Shown: positions 10,953 through 18,796 of the stretch, piece by piece | Layout of the letters: each line of letters begins with the position of its first letter | Position numbering within the stretch: the stretch's first letter is position 1 | NCBI RefSeq assembly: GCF_022549225.1 | Contig: NZ_JAKZFD010000002.1 | Coordinates: 248,001-312,000, forward strand | Direction: 5' to 3' | Source of the DNA: Pelomonas sp. CA6 | Lineage (GTDB): Bacteria > Pseudomonadota > Gammaproteobacteria > Burkholderiales > Burkholderiaceae_C | DNA: 64,000 nucleotides | Notes under the pieces: model-generated | What the model saw: the letters and a program-made list of their open reading frames with translations, nothing else | What the model was told of the DNA's origin: nothing | The model's database searches: none | Position numbers and translations under genes: made by a program

Positions 10953-11939
10953 TCAAGACGGACCGGACGGGCCGGATGTGACATCGGACGCGCCGGCCAG
11001 CCCCGCCAGATGGCCCAGCTTGTCGGGGTTGCGCTGGACGTAGATCTCCGCCACGGTGACGCGCACGCCGCCGTCCCCGCTCGCCAGCGGACGCAGCGCC
11101 AGCGCCACCGTCTGGATGGGGCGGCCCTCGGCGTCCTGGACCACATAGCCGGGCAGGCCGTTGATGCGGGTCCGCGTGACGCGCAGCGCGCGCAGGTCCA
11201 CCTGGCGCGTGAATCCCACCAGCGCCTTCGCGATGCGCGCGCCGCCATGCAGCGGATAGGGCACAGCGTGGGCCTTGCCGCCGCCGTCGCTGAGCAGCAC
11301 CGCGTCCTCGGCCAGCACGCGCGCCAGCGCGTCGACATCGCCCCCGCGCAGCGCGTCCAGGAAGGCGTCGAGCAGGCGCTGGCGCTCCTCCTCGGCCACC
11401 TCCACGCGCGCATAGCCGGCCTTCACATGCTGGCGCGCGCGGCTGGCGAGCTGGCGGCAGGCCGTGCCGCTGCGCAACAGGCGCTGGCCCACCGCGTCGA
11501 AGTCCAGCCCGAAGACGTCGTGCAGCACGAAGGCCGCGCGCTCCAGCGGCGTGAGCCGCTCCAGCGTCAGCATGAAGGCCAGCGACAACTCCTGCGCATA
11601 CTCGGCCTGGCTTTGCGGGTCGGGCTGCCAGTCCTGCAGCTCGTCCACCAGCGGCTCGGGCAGCCAGGTGCCGACATAGAGCTCGCGCTGGTGGGCCGGG
11701 CTGCGCAGCCGGTCCAGGCACAGGTGGGTGACCAGGCGCGACAGATAGGCGCCAGCATGCTGGACCTGGGACTCGTCCACCTCGGCCCAGCGCAGCCAGG
11801 CCTCCTGCACCATGTCCTCGGCCTCGGCGCGCGAGCCCAGCATGCGATAGGCCAGCGCGCGCAGGCCTCGCGCCTGCTCGCGGTCGAAACGCCGCGCGCG
11901 CTCGGCCAGCGTCGGCGGGCCGGACCGAGGCGGGTTCAT
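10953..11939 (-). CDS. ECF41-family RNA polymerase sigma factor (SigJ-like)
   Basis: A 328-residue protein with sigma-2 (about 20-85), a linker containing WLPEP at 92-96, sigma-4 (about 120-175) and a fused SnoaL-like C-terminal domain. The C-terminal domain has DGGGK at 218-222 and NPDKL at 304-308; with WLPEP these mark the ECF41 group, in which the C-terminal extension replaces an anti-sigma factor and modulates activity. Its start overlaps the preceding gene by ATGA. It probably transcribes its own operon, because two TGTCACA-N16-CGTC elements flank or lie within it. The activating signal is unknown. Confidence 0.95.
   Translation of the reverse strand: MNPPRSGPPTLAERARRFDREQARGLRALAYRMLGSRAEAEDMVQEAWLRWAEVDESQVQHAGAYLSRLVTHLCLDRLRSPAHQRELYVGTWLPEPLVDELQDWQPDPQSQAEYAQELSLAFMLTLERLTPLERAAFVLHDVFGLDFDAVGQRLLRSGTACRQLASRARQHVKAGYARVEVAEEERQRLLDAFLDALRGGDVDALARVLAEDAVLLSDGGGKAHAVPYPLHGGARIAKALVGFTRQVDLRALRVTRTRINGLPGYVVQDAEGRPIQTVALALRPLASGDGGVRVTVAEIYVQRNPDKLGHLAGLAGASDVTSGPSGPS
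10957..10983 (-). promoter_or_regulatory. ECF41-type promoter inside the sigma gene 3' end
   Basis: Read on the minus strand: TGTCACA (10983-10977), 16 bp, then CGTC (10960-10957). This equals the known ECF41 -35/-10 pattern. It lies over the last codons of the sigma gene and points at the carboxymuconolactone-decarboxylase-family gene starting at 10899. Confidence 0.85.
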
Positions 11940-12391
11940 GCCTGGACCCCGATGTGCAGTTCCACGCAGCCGGGCGCCAGATGGCGCTCGAAGTCGGCGC
12001 GGTAGCTGCGCCGCGGTGCGTCCGGCGCCGCGAAATACCGCCAGACCTGCGCCCAGGCCTGGATCAGCGCCTGCGGCATCTCGCCGCGGGCCTCGAAGAC
12101 AAGGTAGTCGCCGGCCGGCACGAGCACGCCTGGCGCGTCGGCCCGCGGGTTCGCCTCACCCAGGCACAGGCTGTAGGCGCCATGGTGGTCGGATTCATAG
12201 GCGTGGTAGACCGCATGCAGCGGACCGGGGGGCCGCGCACCAGCCAGGCATTGCGCCCACAGCCCGGGAATGCGCGCGCGCGCCGGATCGGCCTCGTCGG
12301 CATTGCGGGTGCGCAGCGTCGGGCCCTCGACGCGAAAGGCTTGCATCAGGCGCTCGCGGCGCGGCGACAGGTCGGCAGGATGCGAGGTCAT
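11936..12391 (-). CDS. GyrI-like / AraC effector-binding domain protein
   Basis: A 151-residue protein without a DNA-binding domain. The middle and C-terminal segments (YHAYESDHHGAYSLCLGE, GDYLVFEARGEMPQALIQAW, RRSYRADFERH and a final VELHIGVQA) follow the pattern of stand-alone effector-binding domains such as GyrI/YdeE, which bind small hydrophobic or cationic molecules. It overlaps its upstream and downstream operon neighbours by ATGA, so it is translationally coupled to the sigma factor. A role as ligand sensor or sequestering protein for this operon is inference. Confidence 0.75.
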   Translation of the reverse strand: MTSHPADLSPRRERLMQAFRVEGPTLRTRNADEADPARARIPGLWAQCLAGARPPGPLHAVYHAYESDHHGAYSLCLGEANPRADAPGVLVPAGDYLVFEARGEMPQALIQAWAQVWRYFAAPDAPRRSYRADFERHLAPGCVELHIGVQA

Positions 12392-12942
12392 GGCGTGAGC
12401 CCTTCTTCGTTGATCACCAGGCGCTGGCAGCTCTGACCATGGCCCAGTGCATATTTGAGTGCAGGAAAGCAGCGCGCCACCGTCAGCGCCAGCGCCAGGC
12501 TGCTGAGCGCGGAGGCGCCATGGTGCAGGCGCAGCGCCTCGGCATGGACGGGCAGCGCCGCATCGTGATCCAGCGCGGCCTGGGCATAGCGCCAGGCGCG
12601 GCGCATGTCCGCGGACATCGCATTCTCGTCGCCCGCCACCAGCGCGCGCAGCAGCGCGGGCGGCACGCCGGCCTCGCGCGCCATGTCCAATGCCAGCTGG
12701 CTGCAGGGCCCGCAGTCCTCGCGCCGGGTCGCGGCGAACTTGGCCGCCGCCAGCATGGCGGGGCTCAGACCGGGCGCGAAGCGGGCCACGGCGAAGAGCC
12801 GGTTGAGCTGCAGGAAAGCGCGCGGGCTGGCCTCGAAGAGTTCACGGGCATAGCGCATGTCGTAGCGATAGCGGCGCTCGAAGGCGCCCAGGCCGCGCAT
12901 CACCCACGGACGCATCAGCAAGGCCAGCAGACGATCAAGCAT
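12388..12942 (-). CDS. second carboxymuconolactone decarboxylase (AhpD-like) family protein
   Basis: A 184-residue helical protein with the CxxC pair C77-GP-C80 (ATRREDCGPCSQLALDMA), aligned with the AhpD-family active site. The histidine normally four residues after the second cysteine is replaced, so activity may differ from the copy at 10417. The start at 12942 has a GGGAGG site and overlaps the upstream membrane-protein gene by 8 bp. It ends in an ATGA overlap with the effector-binding gene. The family is redox-active; the substrate is unknown. Confidence 0.85.
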   Translation of the reverse strand: MLDRLLALLMRPWVMRGLGAFERRYRYDMRYARELFEASPRAFLQLNRLFAVARFAPGLSPAMLAAAKFAATRREDCGPCSQLALDMAREAGVPPALLRALVAGDENAMSADMRRAWRYAQAALDHDAALPVHAEALRLHHGASALSSLALALTVARCFPALKYALGHGQSCQRLVINEEGLTP

Positions 12943-13351
12943 CGCGCCCTCCCGGCCAGGCCAGACCCAGCGCCAGCAACGCGGCCAGCACCACGGCCGG
13001 CACGTCACGCAAGAACTGGCCCCAGCCGCACAGGCCCACCATCAACTCCCAGGCATGCACGCCGGCGTGCAGCGCCAGAAAACCCGCGCCGGCCAGCGCG
13101 GCCGGCCCGCCCTGGTGCGGCCGCCAGGCCTGCCACGCCAGGCCCAGACCGGCCACCAGATAGGCGCAACCGATGTCGCGGACGAAATGCAGATTCAGCG
13201 GGCCGGTGTACTCGACGCCGGGCATGAGCCGATACCAGGCTTGCGGGGCCAGCAGCATGCACAGGCCGTTCAGGCCCAGCCCGGCGGCCAGCAGCCCGCG
13301 CAGCAGTGGGCGCAACCGGGCGCGTTCACGAAGAGAAGAGATCGCGTTCAT
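12935..13351 (-). CDS. four-helix membrane protein, first gene of the ECF41 operon
   Basis: A 138-residue protein starting MNAISSLRERARLRPLL with GAGGAA upstream. About four hydrophobic segments are visible (LLRGLLAAGLGLNGL, DIGCAYLVAGLGLAW, LAGAGFLALHAGVHAW, VPAVVLAALLALGLA), resembling small DoxX-like inner-membrane proteins. It is the promoter-proximal gene behind a perfect ECF41-type promoter at 13378-13404. Coupling by overlap with the following CxxC protein suggests a membrane redox or quinone-linked role, which is inference. Confidence 0.78.
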   Translation of the reverse strand: MNAISSLRERARLRPLLRGLLAAGLGLNGLCMLLAPQAWYRLMPGVEYTGPLNLHFVRDIGCAYLVAGLGLAWQAWRPHQGGPAALAGAGFLALHAGVHAWELMVGLCGWGQFLRDVPAVVLAALLALGLAWPGGRDA

Positions 13352-13377
13352 GGGTTCCTCGCAGGATGTCCACCCAA

Positions 13378-13404
13378 GACGGAGCAGCCTGGTCGAATGT
13401 GACA
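13378..13404 (-). promoter_or_regulatory. ECF41-type promoter of the five-gene operon
   Basis: Read on the minus strand: TGTCACA (13404-13398), 16 bp, then CGTC (13381-13378), 27 bp before the ATG at 13351. It matches the internal element at 10957-10983 in both boxes and in spacer length, which suggests the sigma factor drives its own operon. Confidence 0.85.
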
Positions 13405-13491
13405 TCGTGCCCGCCAGCCGGGTCCGCGCGCAGCTCCGCAGTCGTTCGATGTCCGCACAGTCCTGCGGCAATCACTACACTGCCCACAGCC

Positions 13492-14262
13492 ATGGATTTC
13501 AAGAGCTTGATGCGTCGCCGCGACTGGATGGCAGCCGGACTGCTGGCCTGCTGCGGGTCGCCCGTGTCCGCGCAGGGCGAAGAGCCGCAGCTGTCCGGCT
13601 TCACCGAGAGCCTCGCGCCGCTGAACTACGAGGAACACGGCCAGCCGCGCGGCTTCAGCGTGGAGTTGCTGGAGATGGTGGCCGAGCAGGCGGGCCTGAA
13701 GCTCAGCGTCCAGGTGCTGCCCTGGTTGCGCAGCGTGCAGATGGCGCGCGGACGGCCCAACAGCCTGCTGTTCTCGCTGACCCGCACCGCGGAGCGCGAG
13801 GACCAGTACCGCTGGGTGGGCCCGATCAGCGAGCGCCGCCTGCTGATCTACCAGATGGCGAACCAACCGGCGCTGAAGCTGCGCAGCCTGGACGCATTGG
13901 GCACGCGCAAGCTGGGCGTGGTGCGCGAATCCGCCGCCGCGCGCGAGCTGCAGGCCGCCGGGCTGCGCCCCGACCGCGAGCTGGAGCTGGCACAGGACGA
14001 CGGCAGCAATTTGCGCAAGCTGCTGGCCGGGCGCATGGACCTGATGCTGATGCTGGACTGGGCCGCCGCCTGGCATCTGAACCGCCAGGGACTGTCCTAC
14101 AACAGCCTGCGCGTGGTGATGGCCCATGACGTGGGCAAGTCCTACTGGTACGGCCTGCCGCCGGACACCGACCCGGCGCTGGTGACACGGCTGCAGCAGG
14201 CGCTGGACCAGATCCGCCGCAACAGCCGCTACGAGCGCCTGCGCCAGCGCTACTTCCGCTGA
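13492..14262 (+). CDS. periplasmic substrate-binding protein (type 2, amino-acid-like)
   Basis: A 256-residue protein with an arginine-rich signal (MRRRDWMAAGLLACC) and a bacterial extracellular solute-binding family 3 fold: early LAPLNYEEHGQPRGFSVELLE, then VLPWLRSVQMARGRPNSLLFSLTRTAERE, and later LDQIRRNSRYERLRQRYF. Such proteins bind polar amino acids or other small solutes in the periplasm. No ABC permease or ATPase is adjacent, so it is an orphan and could act as a sensor input. It is divergent from the ECF41 operon. Confidence 0.85.
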   Translation: MDFKSLMRRRDWMAAGLLACCGSPVSAQGEEPQLSGFTESLAPLNYEEHGQPRGFSVELLEMVAEQAGLKLSVQVLPWLRSVQMARGRPNSLLFSLTRTAEREDQYRWVGPISERRLLIYQMANQPALKLRSLDALGTRKLGVVRESAAARELQAAGLRPDRELELAQDDGSNLRKLLAGRMDLMLMLDWAAAWHLNRQGLSYNSLRVVMAHDVGKSYWYGLPPDTDPALVTRLQQALDQIRRNSRYERLRQRYFR

Positions 14263-14402
14263 GGCCCGACCCCTCCGCGCCGCCTCACCCAAATGGGTGA
14301 GGACGTCTCACCGCCGCCGGGGATTCGCGCCGGCCGCGTTTGCAAGACCATGCCTCCCGTTCGCCCCGCCCGCACCGGTCCGGGGCCACGGAAGGAATTG
14401 CC

Positions 14403-14690
14403 ATGGTCCTGTACGAATATCTCTGTGACACGCACGGCCCGTTCGAGCTGATGTGCCGCCTCGGGCAGGCCCCCGGCGCCACCCCCTGCCGGCATTGCGG
14501 CACACCGTCGCGGCGGCTGTTCTCCGCGCCCCAGCTGCGCGTCGGCCAGCGCGTCGCCTGGACCGAGGCCCAGGACCACGCGCAGAAAAGCCGCCACGAA
14601 CCCGAGCTGGTCTCGGCCCCACCCGCCAGCGCCACGGCGCGCCGCCAGGCGCCGTTGAACCCGCTGCTCCACACATTGCCGCGGCCCTGA
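14403..14690 (+). CDS. FmdB-like zinc-ribbon protein
   Basis: A 95-residue protein beginning MVLYEYLCDTHGPFEL. The zinc-ribbon ligands are C8-x2-H11 and C29-x2-C32, followed by a basic low-complexity tail. FmdB-type proteins are small putative regulators first noted beside formamidase. This one lies 69 bp upstream of a formamidase gene, so the context fits well. An upstream in-frame start is rejected because the ribbon begins at 14403, preceded by GGAAGG. Confidence 0.82.
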   Translation: MVLYEYLCDTHGPFELMCRLGQAPGATPCRHCGTPSRRLFSAPQLRVGQRVAWTEAQDHAQKSRHEPELVSAPPASATARRQAPLNPLLHTLPRP

Positions 14691-14759
14691 GCCACGGCAT
14701 TGCCGCCCGCCCCGAGCCCCGGGGTGCCGTCGTCCCCGCCCCCATGAAAGGGTCTCGTC

Positions 14760-16016
14760 ATGCCTAAGAACCTGTTCCCGTTGGACAACACCAAGAAGTT
14801 CAAGGACCAGAAGCTGGTCGGCCACAACCGCTGGCATCCGGACATCCCGGCAGCGGTCACGATCAAGCCCGGCACCGTCTTCCGCGCCGACTGCCGCGAA
14901 TGGTTCGACGGTGCGATCAAGAACGACGAATCCGCCGACGACATCCGCCACGCGCCGCTGAACGGCGTGCACGTGCTCTCCGGGCCCTTCCACATCGAGG
15001 GCGCCGAGCCGGGCGACCTGCTCATCGTCGACATCCTGGACATCAACGCCTGCCCGCTGGAGGACGCCGGCCCCTACTCCGGCCAGGGCTGGGGCTACAC
15101 CGGCGTGTTCGCGCGCTCCAACGGCGGCGGCTTCCTGACCGAGCGCTTTCCGGATGCCTACAAGGTGATCTGGGACTTCCGCGGCGACGTCGCCACCTCG
15201 CGCCACATTCCCGAGGTGTCCTACACCGGCATCCATCACCCCGGTCTGATGGGCACGGCGCCGTCGGCCGAGCTGCTGGCGCGCTGGACCCAGCGCGAGA
15301 CCGCGCTGATCGCCACCGACCCGATGCGCGTGCCGCCGCTGGCACTGCCGCCGCTGGCCGACGGCGCCATCCTCGGCTCGCTGAAGGGTGCGGACTTCGA
15401 TCGCGTCGCCCGGGAGGCCGCGCGCACCGCCCCGCCGCGCGAGAACGGCGGCAACCAGGACATCAAGAACCTGACCGCCGGCAGCCGCGTGTTCTATCCT
15501 GTCTTCGTGCCCGGCGCCAAGCTGTCCTTCGGCGACCTGCATTTCTCGCAGGGCGACGGCGAGATCACCTTCTGCGGCGCAATCGAGATGGGCGGCTACA
15601 TGGACCTGCATGTGGACATCATCAAGGGCGGCATGGCCAAGTACGGCGTGCGCGAGAACGCCGTCTTCATGCCCGGCAACCGCGACCCGCAGTACTCCGA
15701 GTGGCTGGCCTTCTCCGGCGTCTCGGTGGACAGCAAGGGCCGCCAGCACTACCTGGACTCCGGCCTGGCCTACGCCAATGCCTGCAACCACGCGATCGAC
15801 TACCTGATGAAGTTCGGCTACACCGACATCCAGGCCTACATGATCCTGGGCACTGCGCCGGTCGAGGGCCGGCTCTCGGGCGTGGTGGACATCCCCAACG
15901 CCTGCTCGACGATCTACATCCCGCGCGCCATCTTCGACTTCGACATCCGCCCCTCGGCGACCGGCGCGCCGCACCAGGTCAAGCAGGGCTTGCAGGTACC
16001 GCGCTCGCCGGATTGA
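14760..16016 (+). CDS. fmdA: formamidase (acetamidase/formamidase family)
   Basis: A 418-residue protein close to the 407-410 of Methylophilus FmdA. Typical segments include GHNRWHPDIPAAVTIKPG, the glycine-rich GPYSGQGWGYTGVFARSNGG, TGIHHPGLMGTAPS, and DLHFSQGDGEITFCGAIEMG. The enzyme hydrolyses formamide (and short amides) to formate and ammonia in the cytoplasm, supplying nitrogen. It sits between an FmdB-like zinc ribbon and an AmiS/UreI amide channel, forming an amide uptake-and-hydrolysis cluster. A ribosome site (AAGGG) precedes the ATG. Confidence 0.95.
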   Translation: MPKNLFPLDNTKKFKDQKLVGHNRWHPDIPAAVTIKPGTVFRADCREWFDGAIKNDESADDIRHAPLNGVHVLSGPFHIEGAEPGDLLIVDILDINACPLEDAGPYSGQGWGYTGVFARSNGGGFLTERFPDAYKVIWDFRGDVATSRHIPEVSYTGIHHPGLMGTAPSAELLARWTQRETALIATDPMRVPPLALPPLADGAILGSLKGADFDRVAREAARTAPPRENGGNQDIKNLTAGSRVFYPVFVPGAKLSFGDLHFSQGDGEITFCGAIEMGGYMDLHVDIIKGGMAKYGVRENAVFMPGNRDPQYSEWLAFSGVSVDSKGRQHYLDSGLAYANACNHAIDYLMKFGYTDIQAYMILGTAPVEGRLSGVVDIPNACSTIYIPRAIFDFDIRPSATGAPHQVKQGLQVPRSPD

Positions 16017-16031
16017 TGGGCCCTCCCCCTG

Positions 16032-16084
16032 CCGGCTTTGCCGGCCCCCGCCAGGGGGCGCACCCGCAGGCCCGGCAAAGCCGG
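16032..16084. repeat. long inverted repeat after fmdA
   Basis: CCGGCTTTGCCGG (16032-16044) pairs exactly with CCGGCAAAGCCGG (16072-16084), and a second small stem CCCCCGCC/AGGGGG lies between. The structure could act as an mRNA 3'-end or attenuation hairpin between fmdA and amiS, or be a dispersed intergenic repeat. There is no T-run, so it is not a standard intrinsic terminator. Confidence 0.6.
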
Positions 16085-16184
16085 ATCCTCGGGTGCCGCC
16101 GGGGAAGACACCGCGGCGGGGCCTCGAGGCCGGGTGGGGTGGCAATGACGAAGACACAAAAGCCGTTGCGGCCGGACGCCTGCG

Positions 16185-16201
16185 GGTCGGTGACACCGAC
16201 C
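16185..16201. promoter_or_regulatory. 17-bp near-perfect palindrome upstream of amiS
   Basis: GGTCGGTGACACCGACC is symmetrical at every position except the centre and lies 40 bp before the amiS start. Its length and position suit an operator for a dimeric regulator. The regulator is not identified, and self-complementary GC-rich sequence can also be chance. Confidence 0.4.
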
Positions 16202-16241
16202 GGCCGGGTGGGCCCGGTAGACAGGGGCACAGGAGACAAAC

Positions 16242-16754
16242 ATGCTGGGACTGGTTCTGTTCTACGTCGGCGCGGTGCTGTGCCTCAACGGGCTGTGGCT
16301 GCTCGGGCGCATTGGCGACAACGAGATTTCCATCATCAACTACCTGGTCGGCGGCATCACGCTGCTGGCCTGTCTGGTGCTGGCCTTCGGGCCCGGGGCG
16401 GATGCCTCGACGATCAAGGCGGCGGCATTGACGCTGCTGTTCAGCTTCACCTACTTCTGGGTGGCGCTGAACCGCGGCAACGGGGCCGACGGCCGTGGGC
16501 TGGGCTGGTTCAGCCTCTTCGTCGCGCTGACCGCCATACCCGTCACCTTGCAGACCCTGGGCGGCGCCCACAGCACCTGGGACTACTGGTTCGGCCTTAG
16601 CTGGGCCGCCTGGGGCCTGCTGTGGTTCCTGTTCTTCGTGCTGCTGGCGCTGCAGAAGCCCATCGCCCGGCTGGTGGGCGCGCTGACCGTCGCCGAGGGC
16701 ATTCTGACGGGCTGGGTGCCGGGGTATCTGCTGTTGAACGGCCTCATGAAGTAA
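16242..16754 (+). CDS. AmiS/UreI family amide/urea channel
   Basis: A 170-residue integral membrane protein with six hydrophobic helices, starting MLGLVLFYVGAVLCLNGLWLLG. It contains the family-typical INYLVGGITLL, LLFSFTYFWVALN and SWAAWGLLWFLFF stretches. AmiS and UreI are passive inner-membrane channels for short amides or urea. The location directly after formamidase supports formamide/acetamide import. A clear AGGAG site precedes the ATG. Confidence 0.93.
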   Translation: MLGLVLFYVGAVLCLNGLWLLGRIGDNEISIINYLVGGITLLACLVLAFGPGADASTIKAAALTLLFSFTYFWVALNRGNGADGRGLGWFSLFVALTAIPVTLQTLGGAHSTWDYWFGLSWAAWGLLWFLFFVLLALQKPIARLVGALTVAEGILTGWVPGYLLLNGLMK

Positions 16755-17277
16755 GGCCCCCTCGTCTAAGGAGTCCCTTGGCCGGCCACTGGCGGGGCAG
16801 CGATGCTCGCGGGGGTGACCGCACTCGCACATCGCCAGATGGGCCGGCTTGGGGCGGCCAGGTGCTCGGCCCGGAATACCCCCAAGCCTGGCGGAACAGC
16901 CTAGCTGTCCCCAGGGGGTGCCGATGCACGGCCCGAGGCCGCGCTTCGGCAGGCAGCGGGCGGGGGCACAAGGCCCAGCGTGGAGTCGAGCCGTACCCGG
17001 CGAGCGACTCAAGGCCGGAGGGGTGGAGTCGCACGGATGGTGGTCGGGCCGGGCCGCAGTGCCAGGCGCGGTCCTCGGTCAAATCGCATTCGGGCCCTCC
17101 TTTGGGTGACTCTTCCTGGGCCCGCAGAAAAGTTACCCGGCTGCCGGGCCGGGCCCCGGCGGGCTTGCGCGCGGCGCACCAACAAAGCAAAGCGCAAACC
17201 CGCCCAAGAGCAATCCAACAAACCACCCCAAATCCAGCCTCAGCCCCTCCCCAGCTCAAACAACAGAAGGAGCCCCC
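16755..17277. other. gene-free 523-bp interval with repeat-like sequence
   Basis: No convincing gene is seen; open frames here lack ribosome sites and family features. The stretch at about 17100-17160, GGGTGACTCTTCC followed by GAAAAGTTACCCGGC and GCCGGGCCGGGCC, resembles the GTGACTTT...AAAGTTAC type of dispersed hairpin sequence common between genes in Burkholderiales and related bacteria. This is recalled similarity, not a search result. The FmdB-like gene at 17278 has its own AAGGAG site. Confidence 0.35.
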
Positions 17278-17526
17278 ATGCCGCTGTACGACTACCGCTG
17301 CACGCCCTGCGGCGACTTCCGCGCGATGCGCCCGATGAGCCAGGCCTTGCAGGATGAGCTGTGCCCCGGCTGCGGGCGCCCGGCCCCACGCCTGCGCGTC
17401 GCGCCCTTCCTGGCCGGCGCCGGTGGCGGCAGCAGCAGCGCCGGCCAGGCCGGCTCAGGCACGCGCGGCGGCGGCAGCTGGCGCCACCTGTGCGGCCTCG
17501 GCTGCCGGCACGCCGGCTGCAGCTGA
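17278..17526 (+). CDS. second FmdB-like zinc-ribbon protein
   Basis: An 82-residue protein with a standard FmdB ribbon, MPLYDYRCTPCGDF and LCPGCGRP, placing ligands at C8, C11, C29 and C32. A glycine/serine-rich linker and a Cys/His-bearing tail (WRHLCGLGCRHAGCS) follow. It is preceded by AAGGAG. As the last gene of the amide cluster it is a plausible regulator or accessory factor. The FmdB-like tail cysteines are unusual and might bind a second metal. Confidence 0.85.
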   Translation: MPLYDYRCTPCGDFRAMRPMSQALQDELCPGCGRPAPRLRVAPFLAGAGGGSSSAGQAGSGTRGGGSWRHLCGLGCRHAGCS

Positions 17527-17545
17527 GCCCGCGCCCCGCCCCTCG

Positions 17546-18796
17546 TCAGTGCAGCCCGGCGGCCCCTGCGCCGCCGGAACGAGGACGCCGCAGCGACAGG
17601 GCCTCCGGCGCGCAGGCCGGCCCGAACAGCTCGCCCTGCCCCAGCTCGCAGCCCTCCCAGCGGAAGAACTGCAGCTCCTCGTCGCTCGCGATGCCATCGG
17701 CGATCGCGCACAACCCCAGGGTCTGGCTCAGCGCGATCAGGGACCGCGCCTGCGCGCTGCGCTCCGGATCGCGGGCCGCGCCGGTCACGAAGCGGGGCGG
17801 CAGCTTCAGCCGGTCCGGCTTCGCGCCGCCGGGTCGAGGCAGCAGCAGGCCGCCGGTGCCAAAGTCCACCAGCGTCAGGCTCAGCCCCGCGGCACGCAGG
17901 GCCGGGTCTTCGCCCCGCAGCTGGGCCTCGTCGACCAGCAGGTCCAGCACCCCCGGCAGCGGGCCGGCCTGGCGCCGATCCGCGTCCAGCGCGTCCAGCA
18001 GGACCTGGCGCAGCGACGCCTCCACCAATGCCTGCGACGCGAGCGGAATGGAAACGCTGGCCAGCTCGCCGTCGCGGGCCCAGGCGCGCATCCAGCCCAG
18101 CGCCTGCGCCACCAGCTCGCGCATCAGGCGGGCCAGCGTGGCGCTCCCGGGCGCCAGCGCCAGCACCCGCTCGGCCGTCAGCAGGCCCGCCGAGGTCCGC
18201 CACCGCGGCAGCATCTCCACGCCCACGCAGCCATGGCGGGCCAGCGCCAGCTCGGGCCGCGCCTGCAGCACCAGCGCGGCGCGCGCGTCCAGCGCCGCCA
18301 GCTCCTGCGCCAGCGCCTCGTCGGCCGCGCTGCGCGCCCGCGCGGCCTCGGGCTCCAGGGCCTCGCCGCGCAGGCTGCGCACATGCCGGTAGGCGCGCAA
18401 CCCGCCGATCACGATGGAATGCAGGCGCTGCGCGGTGACCTCGGTCTTCAGCACATAGCCGTTGATCTCCTGCTCGCGCATCAGATCGCCCTCGGGCGCC
18501 ATGCCGGGCTGGCCGGTGCGCAGCACGATCTGCATGTCGCCGTCGCGGCGCGCGCCGCGGATGTGCTGGACCAGGCGCACGCCGGCGTCGTCGCTTTCCA
18601 TCACCACGTCCAGCAGCGCCAGCGCGACGTCCGTGTGCCGCGCCAGCAGCTCGCAGGCCTGCCCCGCCGACGCGGCGCTGAGCAGCTCGATGCCGCGGCC
18701 CTCGAAGGTGAGCCCGGCCAGGATCAGACGCGAAACCTCGTGGACGCCCGGCTCGTCGTCCACCAGCAGCACCTTCCACGGACTCAGCTCATTCAT
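17546..18796 (-). CDS. response regulator with degenerate EAL domain
   Basis: A 416-residue protein. Residues 1-130 form a receiver domain: VLLVDDEPGVHEVSRL, phospho-acceptor D63 in LALLDVVMESDDAG, and IVLRTGQPG, closely resembling receivers found with DUF3369/HD-GYP output. Residues about 170-405 follow an EAL c-di-GMP phosphodiesterase fold, but the catalytic signatures are broken: EAL reads VEM, DDFGTG reads VDFGTG and the AEGVE motif reads ADGIA. It is therefore probably a non-catalytic binding or protein-interaction output. The gene overlaps the histidine kinase gene by 8 bp, so the two form a cognate pair. Confidence 0.88.
   Translation of the reverse strand: MNELSPWKVLLVDDEPGVHEVSRLILAGLTFEGRGIELLSAASAGQACELLARHTDVALALLDVVMESDDAGVRLVQHIRGARRDGDMQIVLRTGQPGMAPEGDLMREQEINGYVLKTEVTAQRLHSIVIGGLRAYRHVRSLRGEALEPEAARARSAADEALAQELAALDARAALVLQARPELALARHGCVGVEMLPRWRTSAGLLTAERVLALAPGSATLARLMRELVAQALGWMRAWARDGELASVSIPLASQALVEASLRQVLLDALDADRRQAGPLPGVLDLLVDEAQLRGEDPALRAAGLSLTLVDFGTGGLLLPRPGGAKPDRLKLPPRFVTGAARDPERSAQARSLIALSQTLGLCAIADGIASDEELQFFRWEGCELGQGELFGPACAPEALSLRRPRSGGAGAAGLH

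Noticed and set aside
14250-17012. A very long minus-strand open frame across fmdA and amiS
   Set aside because: It lies opposite well-recognised genes, has no family features, and long antisense frames are expected in 70% GC DNA.
16755-17277. A protein-coding gene between amiS and the second FmdB-like gene
   Set aside because: Candidate frames on both strands lack ribosome sites and recognisable sequence, and the segment looks like dispersed repeat.
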